Shown here one piece after another: positions 24,180 through 43,194 of a stretch of 64,000 bases of DNA. The DNA is taken from assembly GCA_038025085.1 (NCBI GenBank), contig CM076153.1:6913501-6977500 (forward strand), written 5' to 3'. The stretch's first letter is position 1, and each line of letters begins with the position of its first letter. The stretch is from Tetragonia tetragonoides (taxonomy: Eukaryota; Streptophyta; Magnoliopsida; Caryophyllales; Aizoaceae). The translations under genes were made by a program, and so were the position numbers. Below the pieces are notes generated by a model. It was not told the origin of the DNA. It saw only the letters and a list, made by a program, of their open reading frames with translations, and searched no databases.

Positions 24180-24661
24180 ACTTCCTACCTCATTATACTC
24201 GCTCTCTCTTCTCTTCCACATCTCTCTGACCCTCTCATCCTTTCTCTTCTTCTCTCTCTCTCTCTGCTGTAAATCTCTGTCCAACAGCTGCCATTTTTAG
24301 TCAAAATTTTGGGTGTTTCAGATTTGGGGTTTTTCAAAGAAAGAGAGATATCTGGTTAGGGTTTTGTGGCAAGTATATGAGCAAAGCTGTGAAAGGAAGC
24401 TCATTTATCTGCTATTGTTCTGTAATTAAGGTCGAAAACCTCAGGAAAAGCGTCCTTTCAAGGGATTTCTCTGCCCTTGTAATTCGTGGCCGTTGTCGGT
24501 GGGGTAAATGCGGCTGATTTTCTCTCTCCTCGCTTGTTGAGAGACATTTTGAAAATATTTTGTGGGTTTCATTTAGAATCAAGAAATTTTGGTGGGTTAT
24601 TTTCTGGGTTTTTTTATTTAGGGTTTTTGTGGGTCTCTTATCAATTTTTCTGGCGAAGAAT
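24180..24661 (+). promoter_or_regulatory. MAP kinase 5' UTR with pyrimidine-rich tracts
   Basis: The ~480 bp before the start codon hold CT-rich tracts (TCTCTCTCTCTCTC near 24250), a common feature of plant leaders. A short upstream open frame begins at 24486 and overlaps the true start in another frame; it could act as a uORF, but this is inference. Confidence 0.4.
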
Positions 24662-30958
<6,297 letters not shown>

Positions 30959-31328
30959 ACTATTCTAACTATGTTTACCTTGTATCCCATAGGCGTTGTG
31001 CTGGGTTTGCATTTGCAATCCAAGAAGGTGGATGCTATATATGTCCCTCTCACCTTGGATTGCTCATTATGCAATTAGAGAATTTGTGTATTGTCATATA
31101 TCTCATCTTTGGGGTTGTATTTCAGTAGATACTAGATAGTGGTTCCCAGCTAATGTTTTCCTGCTTGAATTATCTGATAGAATAAAGTAAATAAATAAAG
31201 CATTGTTAACCATTCGATCAATTCATTTCATCAGAATAGGTTTTATGGGCTTTATATAGAATTTATTTATTTTTATGCGTTTGGGTTCTATGTTCAGTTT
31301 CAGCAGCAATGAAAATATTACTCTTACA

Positions 31329-32350
31329 TCTATCTAATATATATATATATAAAAGTGGATTATGCACGCTGCTGCATTGACACGTGTCATGCCACGTCAA
31401 CTTACCCAGTCAGCATCATATCAAGTAATTAATGTTATGTCCTGTAATTAATACAATACATGCATGAACCTTAAAATCCAATTAAATGAGCATACACTGA
31501 ACATAAACTTCATAAATACGGTACGTGAACATAACATAAATTATACTAAAGACTAGGCATAATGAATTTAATAAGGGGTAGTAGTCCATAAATAATTTTT
31601 ATTTTAATATAAATGATGAAAATTATGTATCGGTAATCTTTATACATACATCTCAAATTTCTAAGTGATTTCAAACCTCGGTTGTATAGTAGAAAGCCAT
31701 TGTTGGGAAAGTACATGATTAAACACCATGAAGATGGAGACATATAGTATTGGTAGAATTTGTAAATAAGATAATTGTAATGATAATTAATTTCTTCAAT
31801 AATAATTTGAATTTTTTTTTTTAAAAAAAAAATCAACTGATATCTCCACATCTATTTAAAAAAGAGTTGCATAACAAATGAATGACACATAAGAAATTTA
31901 ACATAAAATATGAAGTAAACCTACTATAGTTAAAATGCTCATAAAATATGATGTAAACCAACGATGGATAAATAAAAACTACTCTTTGTAGAAAGTTATG
32001 GATATACGTAAATACATGAAGGTATACATATACTAATTTGATTTGTATATAGTATGTCGAGACGGTAGTTATGAATTTGACACTTAACTATGAAATTCAT
32101 TTATCCATTTGAATCAAGCAACTATTTCATGCATGTCAAATAAGAAAATTTAAACTACACATAGCTAAAAAAATAAGAGAAAAAATAAACATCATACACA
32201 TCATAATTTTGATTTTGTGTAACTCTATATTACTTGATATATGCCTAATTGATAAATCATTCTTAATTAAAAATTTGAATAACAATATTGTAAAATATAT
32301 TTTCTAATGATAATTTACAAGTCCGTGTATCATACGGGGTATACATCTAG
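31329..32350 (+). mobile_element. Non-autonomous Helitron, 1.02 kb
   Basis: It begins TCTATCTAATATATATATAT directly after an A and ends CATCTAG directly before a T, the A/T target and TC...CTRR termini of Helitrons. A hairpin, CCGTGT-ATC-ATACGG, lies about 11 bp before the CTAG, as the family requires. The interior is AT-rich without a Rep/helicase frame. It lies about 370 bp after the MAP kinase stop codon. Confidence 0.82.
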
Positions 32351-32789
32351 TAAAATGAAATAAGGAATACTTGGTATAAATTATGGAGCATGCCGTTTAA
32401 ACTTTGCCTTGATGGCTTGATATCAGTTTGCTGGGTACGTTCCTTTCCAGTTTCCACCTACTAGGTTAGTGGTTCGGTCCAGTACACATTAGGATTAATA
32501 CTTTTTCGCTCATGTATTATTCACAAAATACGTTCTACTTGCGCCGCTTATTCTCAAAATATCTTCAAGTTCTTGACAAAAAAAAAATATCTTCAAGGGT
32601 ATTTACCATTAATCATATTGATTATTGTTCCGTGTTGACTTGTAGCCTATGGGATAGACGACCAAGGACGATATTCAAACTCTCGACCCTATTTAAATGA
32701 AGTGTTCGTATATGAATGAGTTAAGTTTCTAATGTGTTCTACTACTGCACTAGAAAACTTTGGATAGTCTTTTGTGTATCCTTTCACAC
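32351..32789. other. Short spacer, nothing recognised
   Basis: About 440 bp between the Helitron and the leader of the first ~310-bp repeat array. A short open frame here has no recognisable features. Confidence 0.4.
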
Positions 32790-34056
32790 AATGTAGCTAT
32801 TTAATTTAATTTTAAATTGAAAAAATACTTTGAAAATTAAGAAAAAAAATCAAAAAAAATTAGGGAAAAATTATGAAACATCACTATAATAGTAGAGAGG
32901 GTTTGGGGGTAGGTTTGGTGGCATGGGATGTTGGGGAGCCATGCCCAGTAACAAAAAAAAACCGTGGGTTATCCTCCGATTTCCCGTAAGAGACCCTTCC
33001 AAGCCTGCCAAGGACCCGATAACCTACCCCGAGGACCTCCTATATTCCCTAGCGCTGTCCCAATCCATGTGGTGCAGAAATATAAACCTTCGTTCCGGGG
33101 CCTCTCGGAAGCCCGAAAAATGTGGATTTTTAGCCTTCATTTTTGGCTTCCCGGGGTCAGATTGTCGTTTTCGCCAAACTTCTCGGGGAGGTCTATCATG
33201 ACCTTAGACGACCCTCAGTGCCCTGGGAGGGTCATCCGAATCCCCGAACTTCGATATCAACCATGCCTTCGGTGTTCAAGCTCTTACACTAGTGTCCCGT
33301 AAAACGACCTTCCAAGCCTATCAAGGACCGGATAAGAGATACCAGGGCCTCCCATATCCCCTAGGCATGTCCCGTGCCATGTGGTGTGAAAATATCCACC
33401 TTTGTTCCGGGACCTCCTGGGAGCCAAAAAACGTGCATAGCCTACGTTTTTGGCCTTCCGGGGCTCGGTGTCATTTTTGCCCAAACTTCTCCTGGGGGTC
33501 TATCATGACCTTAGACGACCCTCGGTGCCCCGGGAGGGTCATCAGGATCCCCGAACTTTGATATCACCCATGCATTTGGTATTCGGGCCCTTACATTGGT
33601 GTTCCGAAAAAAGTCCTTATAAGCCTATTAGGGAACCAAGTAACGGACCCCGGGTGCCTCCCACGTCCCATACGCGTGTCCCTTGCGATCAGGTGCGAAA
33701 ATATCTACTTTCGTTTCAGGACCTCCCGGGACCCAAAAAACGTTGATTATAGCCTTTGATTTTCGGCTTCCCGGGGCCCGATAGTCGTTTTTGCCAAACT
33801 TCTCCGGTGGGTCTATCTTGACCCTAGAGGACCCTTGGTACCCCGAGAGGGTCATCAGGATCCCCAAACTTCGATATCACCCATGCATTCAGTATTCGGG
33901 CCCTTACATTAGTGTTCCGTAAAAACGTTATTACAAGCCTATTAGGGACCAAATAACGGACCCCAGGTGCCTCCCACGTCCCCTACGCGTGTCCCTTACG
34001 ATCTGGTGCGAAAATATCTACTTTCGTTTCGTGACCTCTCGGGACCCAAAAAAGTT
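32790..34056 (+). repeat. GC-rich ~310-bp tandem array with AT-rich leader (array 1)
   Basis: An AT-rich leader (about 32790-32880) runs into AGAGAGGGTTTGGGGGTAGG, then about 3.6 units of 305-312 bp. Landmarks recur in each unit: TCTATCATGACCTTAGACGA (33197, 33501, with a variant at 33812), TTCGGCTTCCCGGGG-type and CCCAAACTTCTCC-type boxes. Units are GC-rich against AT-rich surroundings. The array stops abruptly at about 34056 within a unit. It is the same family as array 2 at 43976-46960, in opposite orientation. Open frames in it arise from base composition and repeat period and are not credible genes. Confidence 0.88.
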
Positions 34057-34462
34057 GATTAATAATCCTAAATCACGCCACTAAGTGAAATATGACATTC
34101 AAAGAGTGTTAGCACTTAACACCATCAGTAACAATTGAAGATCTATAACTTTATTCTTAACAAGTTAGAGAGGCAACAACAGCTCCAACAATACAATGAC
34201 TAATGCCAAAGTAAGCTCAATAGCAATTTCTGAATATGAACAACATCAAAAGCAGCCTGTATTTGGGATTAAGTTCTCATCCAAGCATCTATCTAAAACA
34301 GAAGATCCCTAAATTTCATCATCCCTAACAATTTGCTAGATCTAGAATCCACAAAATATTTCTACTACTTTTTTTTTTTTTTTTTGATAATTAAAATATT
34401 TCTACTACTACCAAACACAAATTAATCCAGAAACACCCAAATCCACAATATTTGTCACACAG
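34057..34462. other. PHD gene 3' flank
   Basis: About 400 bp, no gene seen. It should contain the 3' UTR of the minus-strand PHD protein gene and a T-run near 34370-34385. Confidence 0.5.
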
Positions 34463-35641
34463 TCATTGCTTGTCTTCATCCCTTGCCACAATCTTGAACT
34501 TCCCTGTTTCTTGTTGCTGCAAAACCAAGATACAAAAACACTCAAAATCACCCATTGATACAAAAACACTAACAAAAGAAAGAAAAACCAAATCTGACAA
34601 ACTAAAAACTCTTGTAGGTATCAATTATCTTGATTGGCAAGTTGAAACATTGAATTGAGATTCAGATTTCAGAAAACAAAACAAATTCTTCAAAGATATT
34701 ACCTTTTTCCACAGTTCAGTATGCTTCTTACAAAACCCAGCAACAATCCCACCACTAGACTTCCCTTCCTTAAGCTCAATACAAAGCTCTTCTTTCAACC
34801 CACAAGTCACATGAAAAGCCAAAGGACACTTAGGCTCAGAACACTCAACAGCACATCCTTTTCTCCCCTTACACAAATAACAAACTTCTCTCCACCTCTT
34901 CTTGGGAATCTCAGAACAATTAATCCCATCTCGGCCTTCTGGGTCCTCGAAAAAAACCTCAGGAACCAAAACAGCACACACAATATGAGCCCATCGCCCA
35001 TCAGTTGTCGGCTTCATCGCCCCGCCAACCACAGGACACAGACAACATTTTTCTGAAGAACATTTTTCAGATCTCGAAACCGAGCATTGGGAACAAAACC
35101 AATCACCTTCAGGTACACCCTTTACAAGTGGGTTCCCATAACATGAAGCATGAACCATAAGATCACAACCATCACAAAATACTATTGGGTCTAATGGGTC
35201 ACCATCTGTGCTTTCACAAACAGCACACAAAATCCCATCATCATCATTATCATTATTATCATCATCATTTTCCTCTTCTAATTGCACATCTTTTTCCCCT
35301 CCATCAATTTCATCTGGGATTTGTTTTTCGGGTTCAAAATCTCTAACCTTTTTAGGGGATGGAGTATATTCGATGTTGAGATCGAAAGGCGAAGATTGTG
35401 GTGGGGATTTGATGGGGCTGAAATCATCAGGTTGAATAGCACAAACCCTTTTCTTGGCAGGTAAACAGAAGGTGGTTGGTGGGGTTATTGGGGCTATAGA
35501 GATTGAATTTTTTGGTGGGTCTCGAGAATTTTTTCTTTTTTTGGCTGGGAGATTGGTTTCAGCTTCATTTTGCTGTTGTTTTTGTTGTTCTAACAGTCTG
35601 AAACGTTTCAGAGGGGGTAAAGATTGGATCTCGGTTTCCAT
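34463..35641 (-). CDS. PHD plus extended-PHD zinc finger protein (nuclear, chromatin reader)
   Basis: Two exons, 35641-34703 and 34516-34463, joined in phase 0 (HTELWKK to QQETGKFKIV), 330 residues. Basic stretches AKKRKNSR (33-40) and AKKRV (62-66) are likely nuclear localisation signals, followed by an acidic region ending NDDDNNDNDDDG. A C4HC3 PHD finger spans about 139-186 (C139, C142, C156, C159, H164, C167, C183, C186). An extended PHD of the JADE/BRPF type follows at about 199-312 (KCCLCPVVGGAMK, WAHIVCAVLVPEVFF, CYLCKGRKGCAVEC, AFHVTCGL, FCKKH). This pairing reads histone H3 tails in related proteins; the target here is unknown. A GA repeat (about 35655-35675) lies just upstream of the ATG. 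From memory the closest Arabidopsis relative is At3g14740. The gene looks intact. Confidence 0.92.
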
Positions 35642-36406
35642 TGATGAATGCTAGCGAGAGAGAGAGAGAGAGAGATTAGGGCGAAAAAGCTGAGGATTTG
35701 GGGTATTGATTTAAGTGAGGGGGAAATTAAAATTGCCGGGAAGAGAATAGTTTGGTTTTGAGTTTTGGAGTTTCAGATGGCGCGAAGATTTAAAGAGAAA
35801 AATAAAAGTTGAATTTTTGAAATGGGGCGGCTAGCGGTTTAGGTGTATTTTGATTTTGGCCTACAATTTTCGGGAAAAATTTGATTTTTCATTTGGGCCT
35901 CCTAGTACCGCCAAAGGGTTCTCTCATTTAGAAAGACCTTCAGAAACATTTGTTTTTATTTTAGTTTCCGTCTGTAGACGTAGTACTTTGTTTTTGTTTA
36001 TAGAAAGAACTCTTAGCAACTATTCTTTAAATGTGAATCTGATAAATCCCGAGTGTATGCAATAGCACATATACACTAGGCAAGTCAAGCCATTCGCAAC
36101 CAAATTTGCACTCTGTTTATACTGAATTGTAATGTGAGGCCACTTCTTCTTAATCCTTTTGATATATAATTTGTCACTCTATTTATTTCTTCCTTCTAAA
36201 TCTATGAAATATTAATGGCAAAAAAGCATGTAATAGTTACAACAACAAAAAAAAAAAAAAAGAAGTTTAAGTGGATTTGAGCTCAATTATCCCTATCTCC
36301 GACATTTTTGAGCTTAATTTGGTAGCTTGAACTCGAAATTACCAAATTTTGAACCAAGTGAAGCTAATTACCTAGAAGGACGAGCAAGTAAAAAGGAGAG
36401 AATGCT
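35642..36406. other. PHD gene 5' region and spacer
   Basis: The first ~200 bp holds the GA-rich 5' UTR of the PHD gene. The remainder is AT-rich with no gene seen. Confidence 0.5.
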
Positions 36407-36574
36407 TAGTTTACCCACCAGGTCAGGTAGTTTACCCAAGTGATGTGGACAAGAAATATAACCATGTACATCGGAATTCAATTAAATTATTCTCAACTTA
36501 AAAAACAAAATATCAAAATCCAACCAATCACAAATTCACACACCACCCAGGTAAACTACCCGGTAGGTAAACTA
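36407..36574. mobile_element. MITE with ~27-bp inverted ends
   Basis: TAGTTTACCCACCAGG and GGTAGTTTACCC at the left are mirrored at the right by GGTAAACTACCCGG and TAGGTAAACTA. If the element is taken as GTTTAC...GTAAAC, TA flanks both sides, which would suit a Tc1/mariner-type MITE. Confidence 0.6.
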
Positions 36575-39500
36575 ATATTTATCCGTAAAAAGGGACCTTA
36601 CACCTTAGTGAAAGCCGATAGGGGAAGGAGAGGATAGAGAAATGACCAACTAATGGAGATGGTTGGTTTTCTGAGGCCCCCAAGCAGGGAATGGGAGGAG
36701 CTTGTAATAATGATGGAACGTAAAATGTTGAGGAACTTGTAGTTATGATTGATCAACTAGTAATTTTTGTTTACATTATATGCGTGATTGCTTGATTACC
36801 CCCTTAATTTCAAAATGCTCAGGCTAGTTTTCTAGCCAAACCTCTGTAGGCATAAATTACTTGAATCTTCTATCTCATCATTTACAAGTTGGTAAGAAAA
36901 AGAAACCTAACAAAGACAATTACGAAAGCAAAATACTTCTCAACCCATCCTCTTGAGACTTGAAAGTGAACTCACTCTAGCATCTCCTTTGGTGAGGACC
37001 GTCTCCAAAATCCAGCCACAGCACTGCCTAAGATCAAGTGACAAACGCTAGAAACAGCACAAGGTACTGCAGTCAATGGATTCCCAAAATGCTGGTTTGC
37101 AAGGACTAGTCCAAGAACCGAGTTCTTAAACAAAGAACGCAAAAATAATTAGCTTTTCCCATGTTTCATGGAACACATTTTCGGATTTTCCTAACCAGCA
37201 CAGAATAATAAGTGACATCTATGTGGGAATACTTGGAATAGAGAGGAATAAACAGAGGTGGATGCGACACATCTCCTAGCAAAAGCTTATAGCTTCAGGA
37301 AAAATACATTTAATCATTAACTTGCTTCTTCTCCACTGCTTAGTTTTTTATCTTGTTATTAAGAAAATCTGTTTAATGACAATGACTCAACATCTCCAGA
37401 TCATTTTCCTGCAGTTTGGTAGATATTTATTTATTTTCCCATCCTCTTCGTTTTTGTTTTGGTTTTCAATTTTGGTCAGCATCTCCATATGAAATTTCTT
37501 ACCTGCATGCCAACCTCTATTGATATGGTTCTTGCAGAAGATATATCAACTCCGAGCAACCTTGCGAGCAAGTAACCAAAGAAAAATCCAGATGCATGAA
37601 GCAGACATGCAGCCAGCACAACTTGCTGACCAGACCTGAGGATAACTGCAGAATTCTGAGCAATTGCGTTTCCACACAGAACTGCAACAGTTCCCACGGC
37701 AATAGGTGGCATCAGAGGTGAGACAATTCTGACCAGGCCCTGAAAGTACTGATTCAAAAATGCACCACCTAACACGGGAAGCAACACAACCTGCATACTT
37801 AACAGAGGTTAATTTCAGAAGTAGCAGCAGCAACATAGCCAAAAGCGAGCATATAGGCGCATGGGCTAACCTGCAGTGTTGACCTCAGAAGTCCAGCAGC
37901 ATCAACTGCAACATATTGCCCAGCGAGTTTCGCAGTAAGGTATGGAGTCATAATCTGTTATGAAATAGAGATCACTTGAAAAGACAACCAAAGCATTTGA
38001 CCATACAACAAGTTACATTAGCTAGCTTTATAGCACAGAAGATCTTTTAGATGCAAAGTTGCCTAGCTAAACTAACAGAAATGTAACAGAGCCGAACAAG
38101 TGCTGAGCTCATGGGAAGTCAACTGGCTCTCTAGTGGTTTGATAACGAATCAAAAGGGAATAAATCACAGGTTACAACTAGTGAAAGAAACAGAAACCAA
38201 GAGGCCTTTGAGCATAGCCGGTAGTCAAGCATAGAAAGAGGAGCTATTCAACATCACAAATAAGCAATATAATTGCCTTTACAAGTTACAACAGGAACTA
38301 AAATTTCATTAACACTAAGTGTCGCTAAAATTAGAGATAGTCATTCATCATCAGGTTGGGAAAAAAGGAAAGGAAAATGTGGAAAACCCCAAACGAGTAA
38401 ACCTCACATTCAGAGGCACCACGGGTGAGGGAAAATGAAATATAAAAAGAGCACAGAAGACTGTATCCTAGCATAAAGGTAGAAAGCTCAAATGATATCA
38501 CAGAGTTGTGCTGCATCAAAGAAGGAAAACCTTTGTGAACAATTGTCGTAAGAGACAGGTAGGAGTAACTGAGAGTACTCTGAGATGTGGAGAAGTTAAA
38601 AAATCAAGGTTGTTCCTGATTCGATATCAAAGAATACGAAAGAGGCTACAATAAAAATAGCAGATAGCTCTCAAGGGTATTTGTTTTTACATACGGGAAC
38701 AACATGCCCCTACCAGACTTTCATTCTTATTCAAGATTGTAGGAAAAACAAAATTCTCATAAGGATTCACTGTACCTACATGTAGATATAGAAAGGAACA
38801 ATTTGCAATTTAGCTCCTCATCTACCACCCATGTAACCGATAAAACTCTAAAACTGGGTTGACGAGGAGAAAACATCTGACCATGTCTTTTCTTAACTTT
38901 AAAAGGGTCATTTTTCGATGTCAATGATTTCCAGTTATTCTTAAGTGTAGACAAAAAGAGTATAGCTTTTGTGTAAAGTAGGCATCCTTGGGGAGGCAAG
39001 ATGAAAGTCAATCATGTTAATGACATCCAATAACAATGAATATATATAAGCCGAAGCAGCTACATCAAATCAATAGTAATTAGGAAACAGCTATCAAGTT
39101 ACATACCACAGCAGAGAATGTGCTTGCTGCTGTCATCACCACCGAAAGGGCAACGTTTCCACTGCAAAAGCCACATGTTAGGTAGCTATAGAATCTGATC
39201 CTTCTAAAACAACCAAATTAAATAGAATGTCTCTCAGAAATAGCCTACCGGGCAATATATGTAACAATATTGCTTGCAGTCCCTGCAGTTTCATCCAACA
39301 AACATGTAAACAGACAGGGAAAACAACCAAGCGTACACCTACTTACTTCCACTGCCACATGGTGCATTTCTAATGGTCCCTCGCTGACGGTTGTCTAGAA
39401 ATGCATTTTCATTCCAGAGGTCTCAGCTGCACCACCCGGGGAACAAAAAGCATGTGAACCGATGGTTATAAATATGCAAGGGAAGTTGGCAGAGGAAATG

Positions 39501-40865
39501 GCACCTGAGCTAATCAACTCCCCCCCCCCCCCAACCCCAAAATAAACGACACTGATCTAAGTGCCAGCCACATTCAAAAGCTCGGAATAAAACAAAATCA
39601 GTTTATCTTAATTATTCTTTTTTGAATAGGGCTAGTAGAACTCGTGTTGAATTTGGAACTGACTCAAGCGACCAAAATGGCAATATATTTTAAATTCTAA
39701 TTAAGCTAAAGAAATGTAACTTGGCAAGTCTCAAGCTGAGTAATCACCCGTTTGGGTATACTCGAACTCAACATAGCTAGTAATCACCCGTTTATGTGGG
39801 GGTGGGGATGGGAGGGAGGGTGGGTGGAGAAGAGAGCCGGAGGTGCTAGTTTCTATTTCTCTCTTTTAAAATCCGAATAGGGTGAGGGTTCTATAACAAT
39901 ACCCACTGAATGCACTTGATGTGCGAATGTCCACTAGAAATGAGCCACTGGCAATGAAAGCAGGATACAGCCTCGGAGGCAACCAATCAAAGCCAAAATA
40001 ATGCATAAAAATACTACACACCACCAGGGCAGCAGCCAACCAAAATTAAGCCAGCTGCATAATGGGTTGGCAATCCCAAAAGCTTGCTGATCAAGTATGC
40101 TGACAATGGCATCACCTGCAACAGAAGAATAATATTCAAATCCTAAATTTTGCAAGCACAAAGATGTATAACACAAGAGACACACTAGCAGGGAAAGGGC
40201 AAGGAAGTACTGCATTAAAAACTTGTTCGGGAGTTCCACGTGCAGGACTTCGGGAACCCAAACATTGTAAACTGGTGTAGATAGCACTTTATTTAGGTGG
40301 AGAGAACATATTGGTTTCATCAAATCTAAAGAACTCCTAGGCGATATAATCAAATGGAGCTTAGCATTTACTTGAGGAAAGAGCTATATTTTCACTTTTT
40401 AGTAGACAGAGCAGGCATGTAGATTTTTGGATACCATGAGATCCACCAGGTGCATGTTTGGATGCCAAAGTTTTTAAAAGTGTGTATTCGGGGAGATATT
40501 GTCCAATATTGACTTGTCGCAGTGAATGTGTCATTCTAAATAACAGATATTGGTTGTTTGGTTCATTTCGTGAAGTTGCAATCTCCTGTGAAGTGCGTAA
40601 AATTGCTTGCTTGATTACAGGAAATACCACTTACCTCCGGGAATAGGAGGGATATGTAAGTGGCTTCCTATATTTAGGGAGAAGCAAAACTTCTTGCCTG
40701 CAACTTGTCAACCAAACAACTTTGCTACTCCTTAAATCCCAGGAAGTAAAAGTCTTTTCTTGTCGACCAAACGACCAGTCGACCGCTTAGTGTCTTGATT
40801 TTGTTTTCAGACCCTGTTCAGTGTTCTCATAATGTTCCAATAGAGATTAATATTGGGGATTTTTA

Positions 40866-40923
40866 TTGGTCAGTGTTGGTTTGTGACAAAGCTATCACAA
40901 AGCTACAAACCAACACTGACCAA
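40866..40923. repeat. Perfect 19-bp hairpin in BASS intron 1
   Basis: TTGGTCAGTGTTGGTTTGT (40866-40884) is exactly inverted at 40905-40923, with a 20-nt loop. A transcript would form a stable hairpin on either strand. It may be a small foldback insertion or a short MITE relic. Confidence 0.85.
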
Positions 40924-41020
40924 CCCTACTGTCCTTCAGATCCCACGAAGGCATTCTTTCATCCAAGATGTCTTACTCTAACAAAACTGTACTCCCTCTG
41001 CCAGCTCCAAACTAAGAGCA

Positions 41021-41463
41021 TGTTCTTTTCAATTGGAAATTTGGTGTTGGAACTAGAACCTGTTGGAATTGTTTGCTAGATGCTGAAATTTGATGGAGTT
41101 TGTTGGAACTTGCTGGAACCATGGATTTGAGGTTTTCATTATCGCGTTATTATTGTAATTGTAATGTAAATATTAATTGTGATAGTGTCAATATTTTCAG
41201 AGTTTGTTGGAAGTTGCATAAACTTGTTGGATACCATACTATCCAATTGAAAAGACCCACTTAAATAGTTTGTTTGGATAGGAGCAACTTCGAGAAAGTT
41301 CCAACAAGCTCCACCAACCAAGGAAAAGTTCTAGCAACTTCTTTCCAACAAATTTCCATCACATAATAACAGTAGCAAATTCCAACAAACTCCAACAAAC
41401 TCCAGTACCCAGCAAAAAGTTCCAACACCTTGTTCCAATGTTCACACAAATATTCTAGACTAA
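41021..41463. mobile_element. Imperfect foldback element in BASS intron 1
   Basis: The left part (about 41026-41225) is rich in GTTGGAACTTG / GGAGTTTGTTGGAA. The right part (about 41243-41435) carries the inverse motifs TTCCAACAAACTCC and GTTCCAACACCTTG. TTTTCAATTGG (41026) is mirrored at 41243-41253. AAGAGCAT flanks both sides (about 41014 and 41464), a possible Mutator-length target duplication. Confidence 0.5.
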
Positions 41464-42987
41464 AAGAGCATACCATAAGTGTATAACAAAATTATCACAC
41501 AAGCCAGAGCATGGCTCTCTTACATAAAAGGAAAGGGACTTGGCTCTATCATCGCTAACCATCTTAAGACTCGTGGAATCACAAGCATACAAGCCCTTTG
41601 GCTGCTAGTTGTCGAGCTTGTTAGCAAGATTAACCACCTATGACTAATAAACACAATGCATAATAATGTATCACAATCATCAAGCAGAACATATTATTAG
41701 AGAGTTGTCACTAGATTAGCAGATTGATGCTTCAATTTTCGAACATATTGTTTTCTTTTGCTTTATCTGCCCCCCTCCCCGTAACAATGACAACCTTTGG
41801 GCTTCGGATACAGGGTTTAAGAGTTTCTAACCATTACCATAACCTGACTCTGAATTCAATTGACTTGAACCAATTATTCTATCAAAGTCATGGCAGTCCA
41901 TCAAAGCAAAACCTCGTAGATATACCCTTGTCAAAAAGCCATCAACAATACAAAATACAGTGCCATGCTCATGCTTTTGCTTTCAGAACTCAATCTAACA
42001 TACAAGCAACATTAGATAGTGCAAAGTCAAGCTAGTTTTTAAGCCATACACTTGAAATTCAGATAAAGAATCTTTCATATACAGTGCTTGATGAAATCAA
42101 GTATTCCGCCGAAACAGCAACAGAACAATGTGCTTACTCCATCATAAGCAAGGGGAACATATTAGTCTATTACCATATAGATTTCAATTCAATAAGAGTC
42201 AAACACATAAATAACCTTCCAAGCTTGTTCACATTTTGATTTCACACACGGAAGCAAAAAGGAGCTAGTAATGGAAATATAAACTGTAAAATTTGCTTTA
42301 TGGCAACTATCCATTTCATAATAGCACAATCTCCAATTCTCCATCACCACCACTCAAAGCAAAAAAGGAAAAAAAAAGAAAGAAAATCATTGTTTACCAG
42401 ACAAAAAGACTCATAACAGAAAATAACATACCACATCATTGATCACAAAAAATGAGGGAAAGGAAAAAAAATACCAAAGATATGAAGCTAAACTGACCGA
42501 CTATTGAAGAAGAAAACCAGTGAGAACTTGTTTAGGCATAGCAAAGGCATCTTGAAGATCATCCAATGTAAGTGTCATGCCCATACCCAACATAGTAATT
42601 GTCAAGCCCCAAATGGACAATTGTGGAGTGACCCACTTGAAAGAATTTGGCTTCATAAGCCCCCAAAAACATCCTAATGCTACCCATATTGGAAATGCTG
42701 TCGAAAGCGCCTCGCCAAAAGCTTCAAGGAACCTCCTAAACGGGGATTTGGTGATTGCACTCGAACTGTTCGACGAATTGCCGCAATGAAGTTTGGTTGT
42801 ATGATGGGTTGAAAGACTGGGTTTTGGGGCCAGAAATTGGGTTTTAGTGGCAGGTAATGAAATGGGGTTTCTTGGTTTTGTTGAGGGGTTACATTGGTAG
42901 CTTAATTTGAGATGGTGAAATGATGATGATGGTGGTTGGCAAAAGGCTTATAACCGGAAGCCCGCACCGGCCCATACAGACCCACCC

Positions 42988-43194
42988 CTAGGCCATTGTA
43001 TGAGAATTAGTCGCGAGAGGACTCAACAGTCCCACACACTGAGTTTTTGGTTGTGGTGATGGGTTATGTGAGTTTTTGGTGGGAAGAGAGACAAAATGGT
43101 GGGTAGAGTTGCGAATTGAGGGGAGATGTTTGGTTGTGTTGAGAAAAGATTGAAGATTTGGTGATGTATGAGGAGATGAGAGTGAGGACTGCAT
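42988..43194 (-). CDS. Short Ser/Thr/Pro-rich ORF, possibly the displaced BASS transit peptide
   Basis: A 68-codon frame begins MQSSLSSPHTSPNLQSFL and is rich in Ser, Thr, His and Pro with few acids, like a chloroplast transit peptide. It lies just upstream of, and out of frame with, the BASS exon 1 region; the motif SLPTKN here resembles SLPATKT in the exon 1 leader. It ends at TAG beside a GC-rich 45-bp stretch (about 42953-43002) that looks like a hAT-type end. It could be the original start of BASS joined by a small intron (a frame-preserving GT-AG pair exists, but its acceptor is weak), a duplicated leader, or chance. Confidence 0.3.
   Translation of the reverse strand: MQSSLSSPHTSPNLQSFLNTTKHLPSIRNSTHHFVSLPTKNSHNPSPQPKTQCVGLLSPLATNSHTMA

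Larger units (their letters stand above)
36972..42947 (-). pseudogene. BASS: Plastid sodium/bile-acid symporter family protein (BASS), lesion in exon 1
   Basis: Seven coding exons: open region 42947-42498, then 40115-40022, 39282-39249, 39161-39107, 37954-37871, 37790-37503 and 37124-36972. All joins are GT-AG and in frame. BASS proteins carry metabolites such as pyruvate with Na+ across the chloroplast envelope. Family blocks are [104 protein letters not shown] and GNPLTAVPCAVSSVCH, giving about nine to ten membrane helices. The Ser/Thr-rich N-terminus resembles a transit peptide. Two problems: codon TAG at 42503-42501 replaces the expected Tyr in GFLLQ-Y-S, two codons before the exon 1 donor, and the exon 1 frame has no ATG between an upstream TAA (42950) and the conserved part. 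All other exons are clean, so the lesion is recent or an assembly error. BASS1 and BASS2 cannot be told apart here. Confidence 0.85.
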
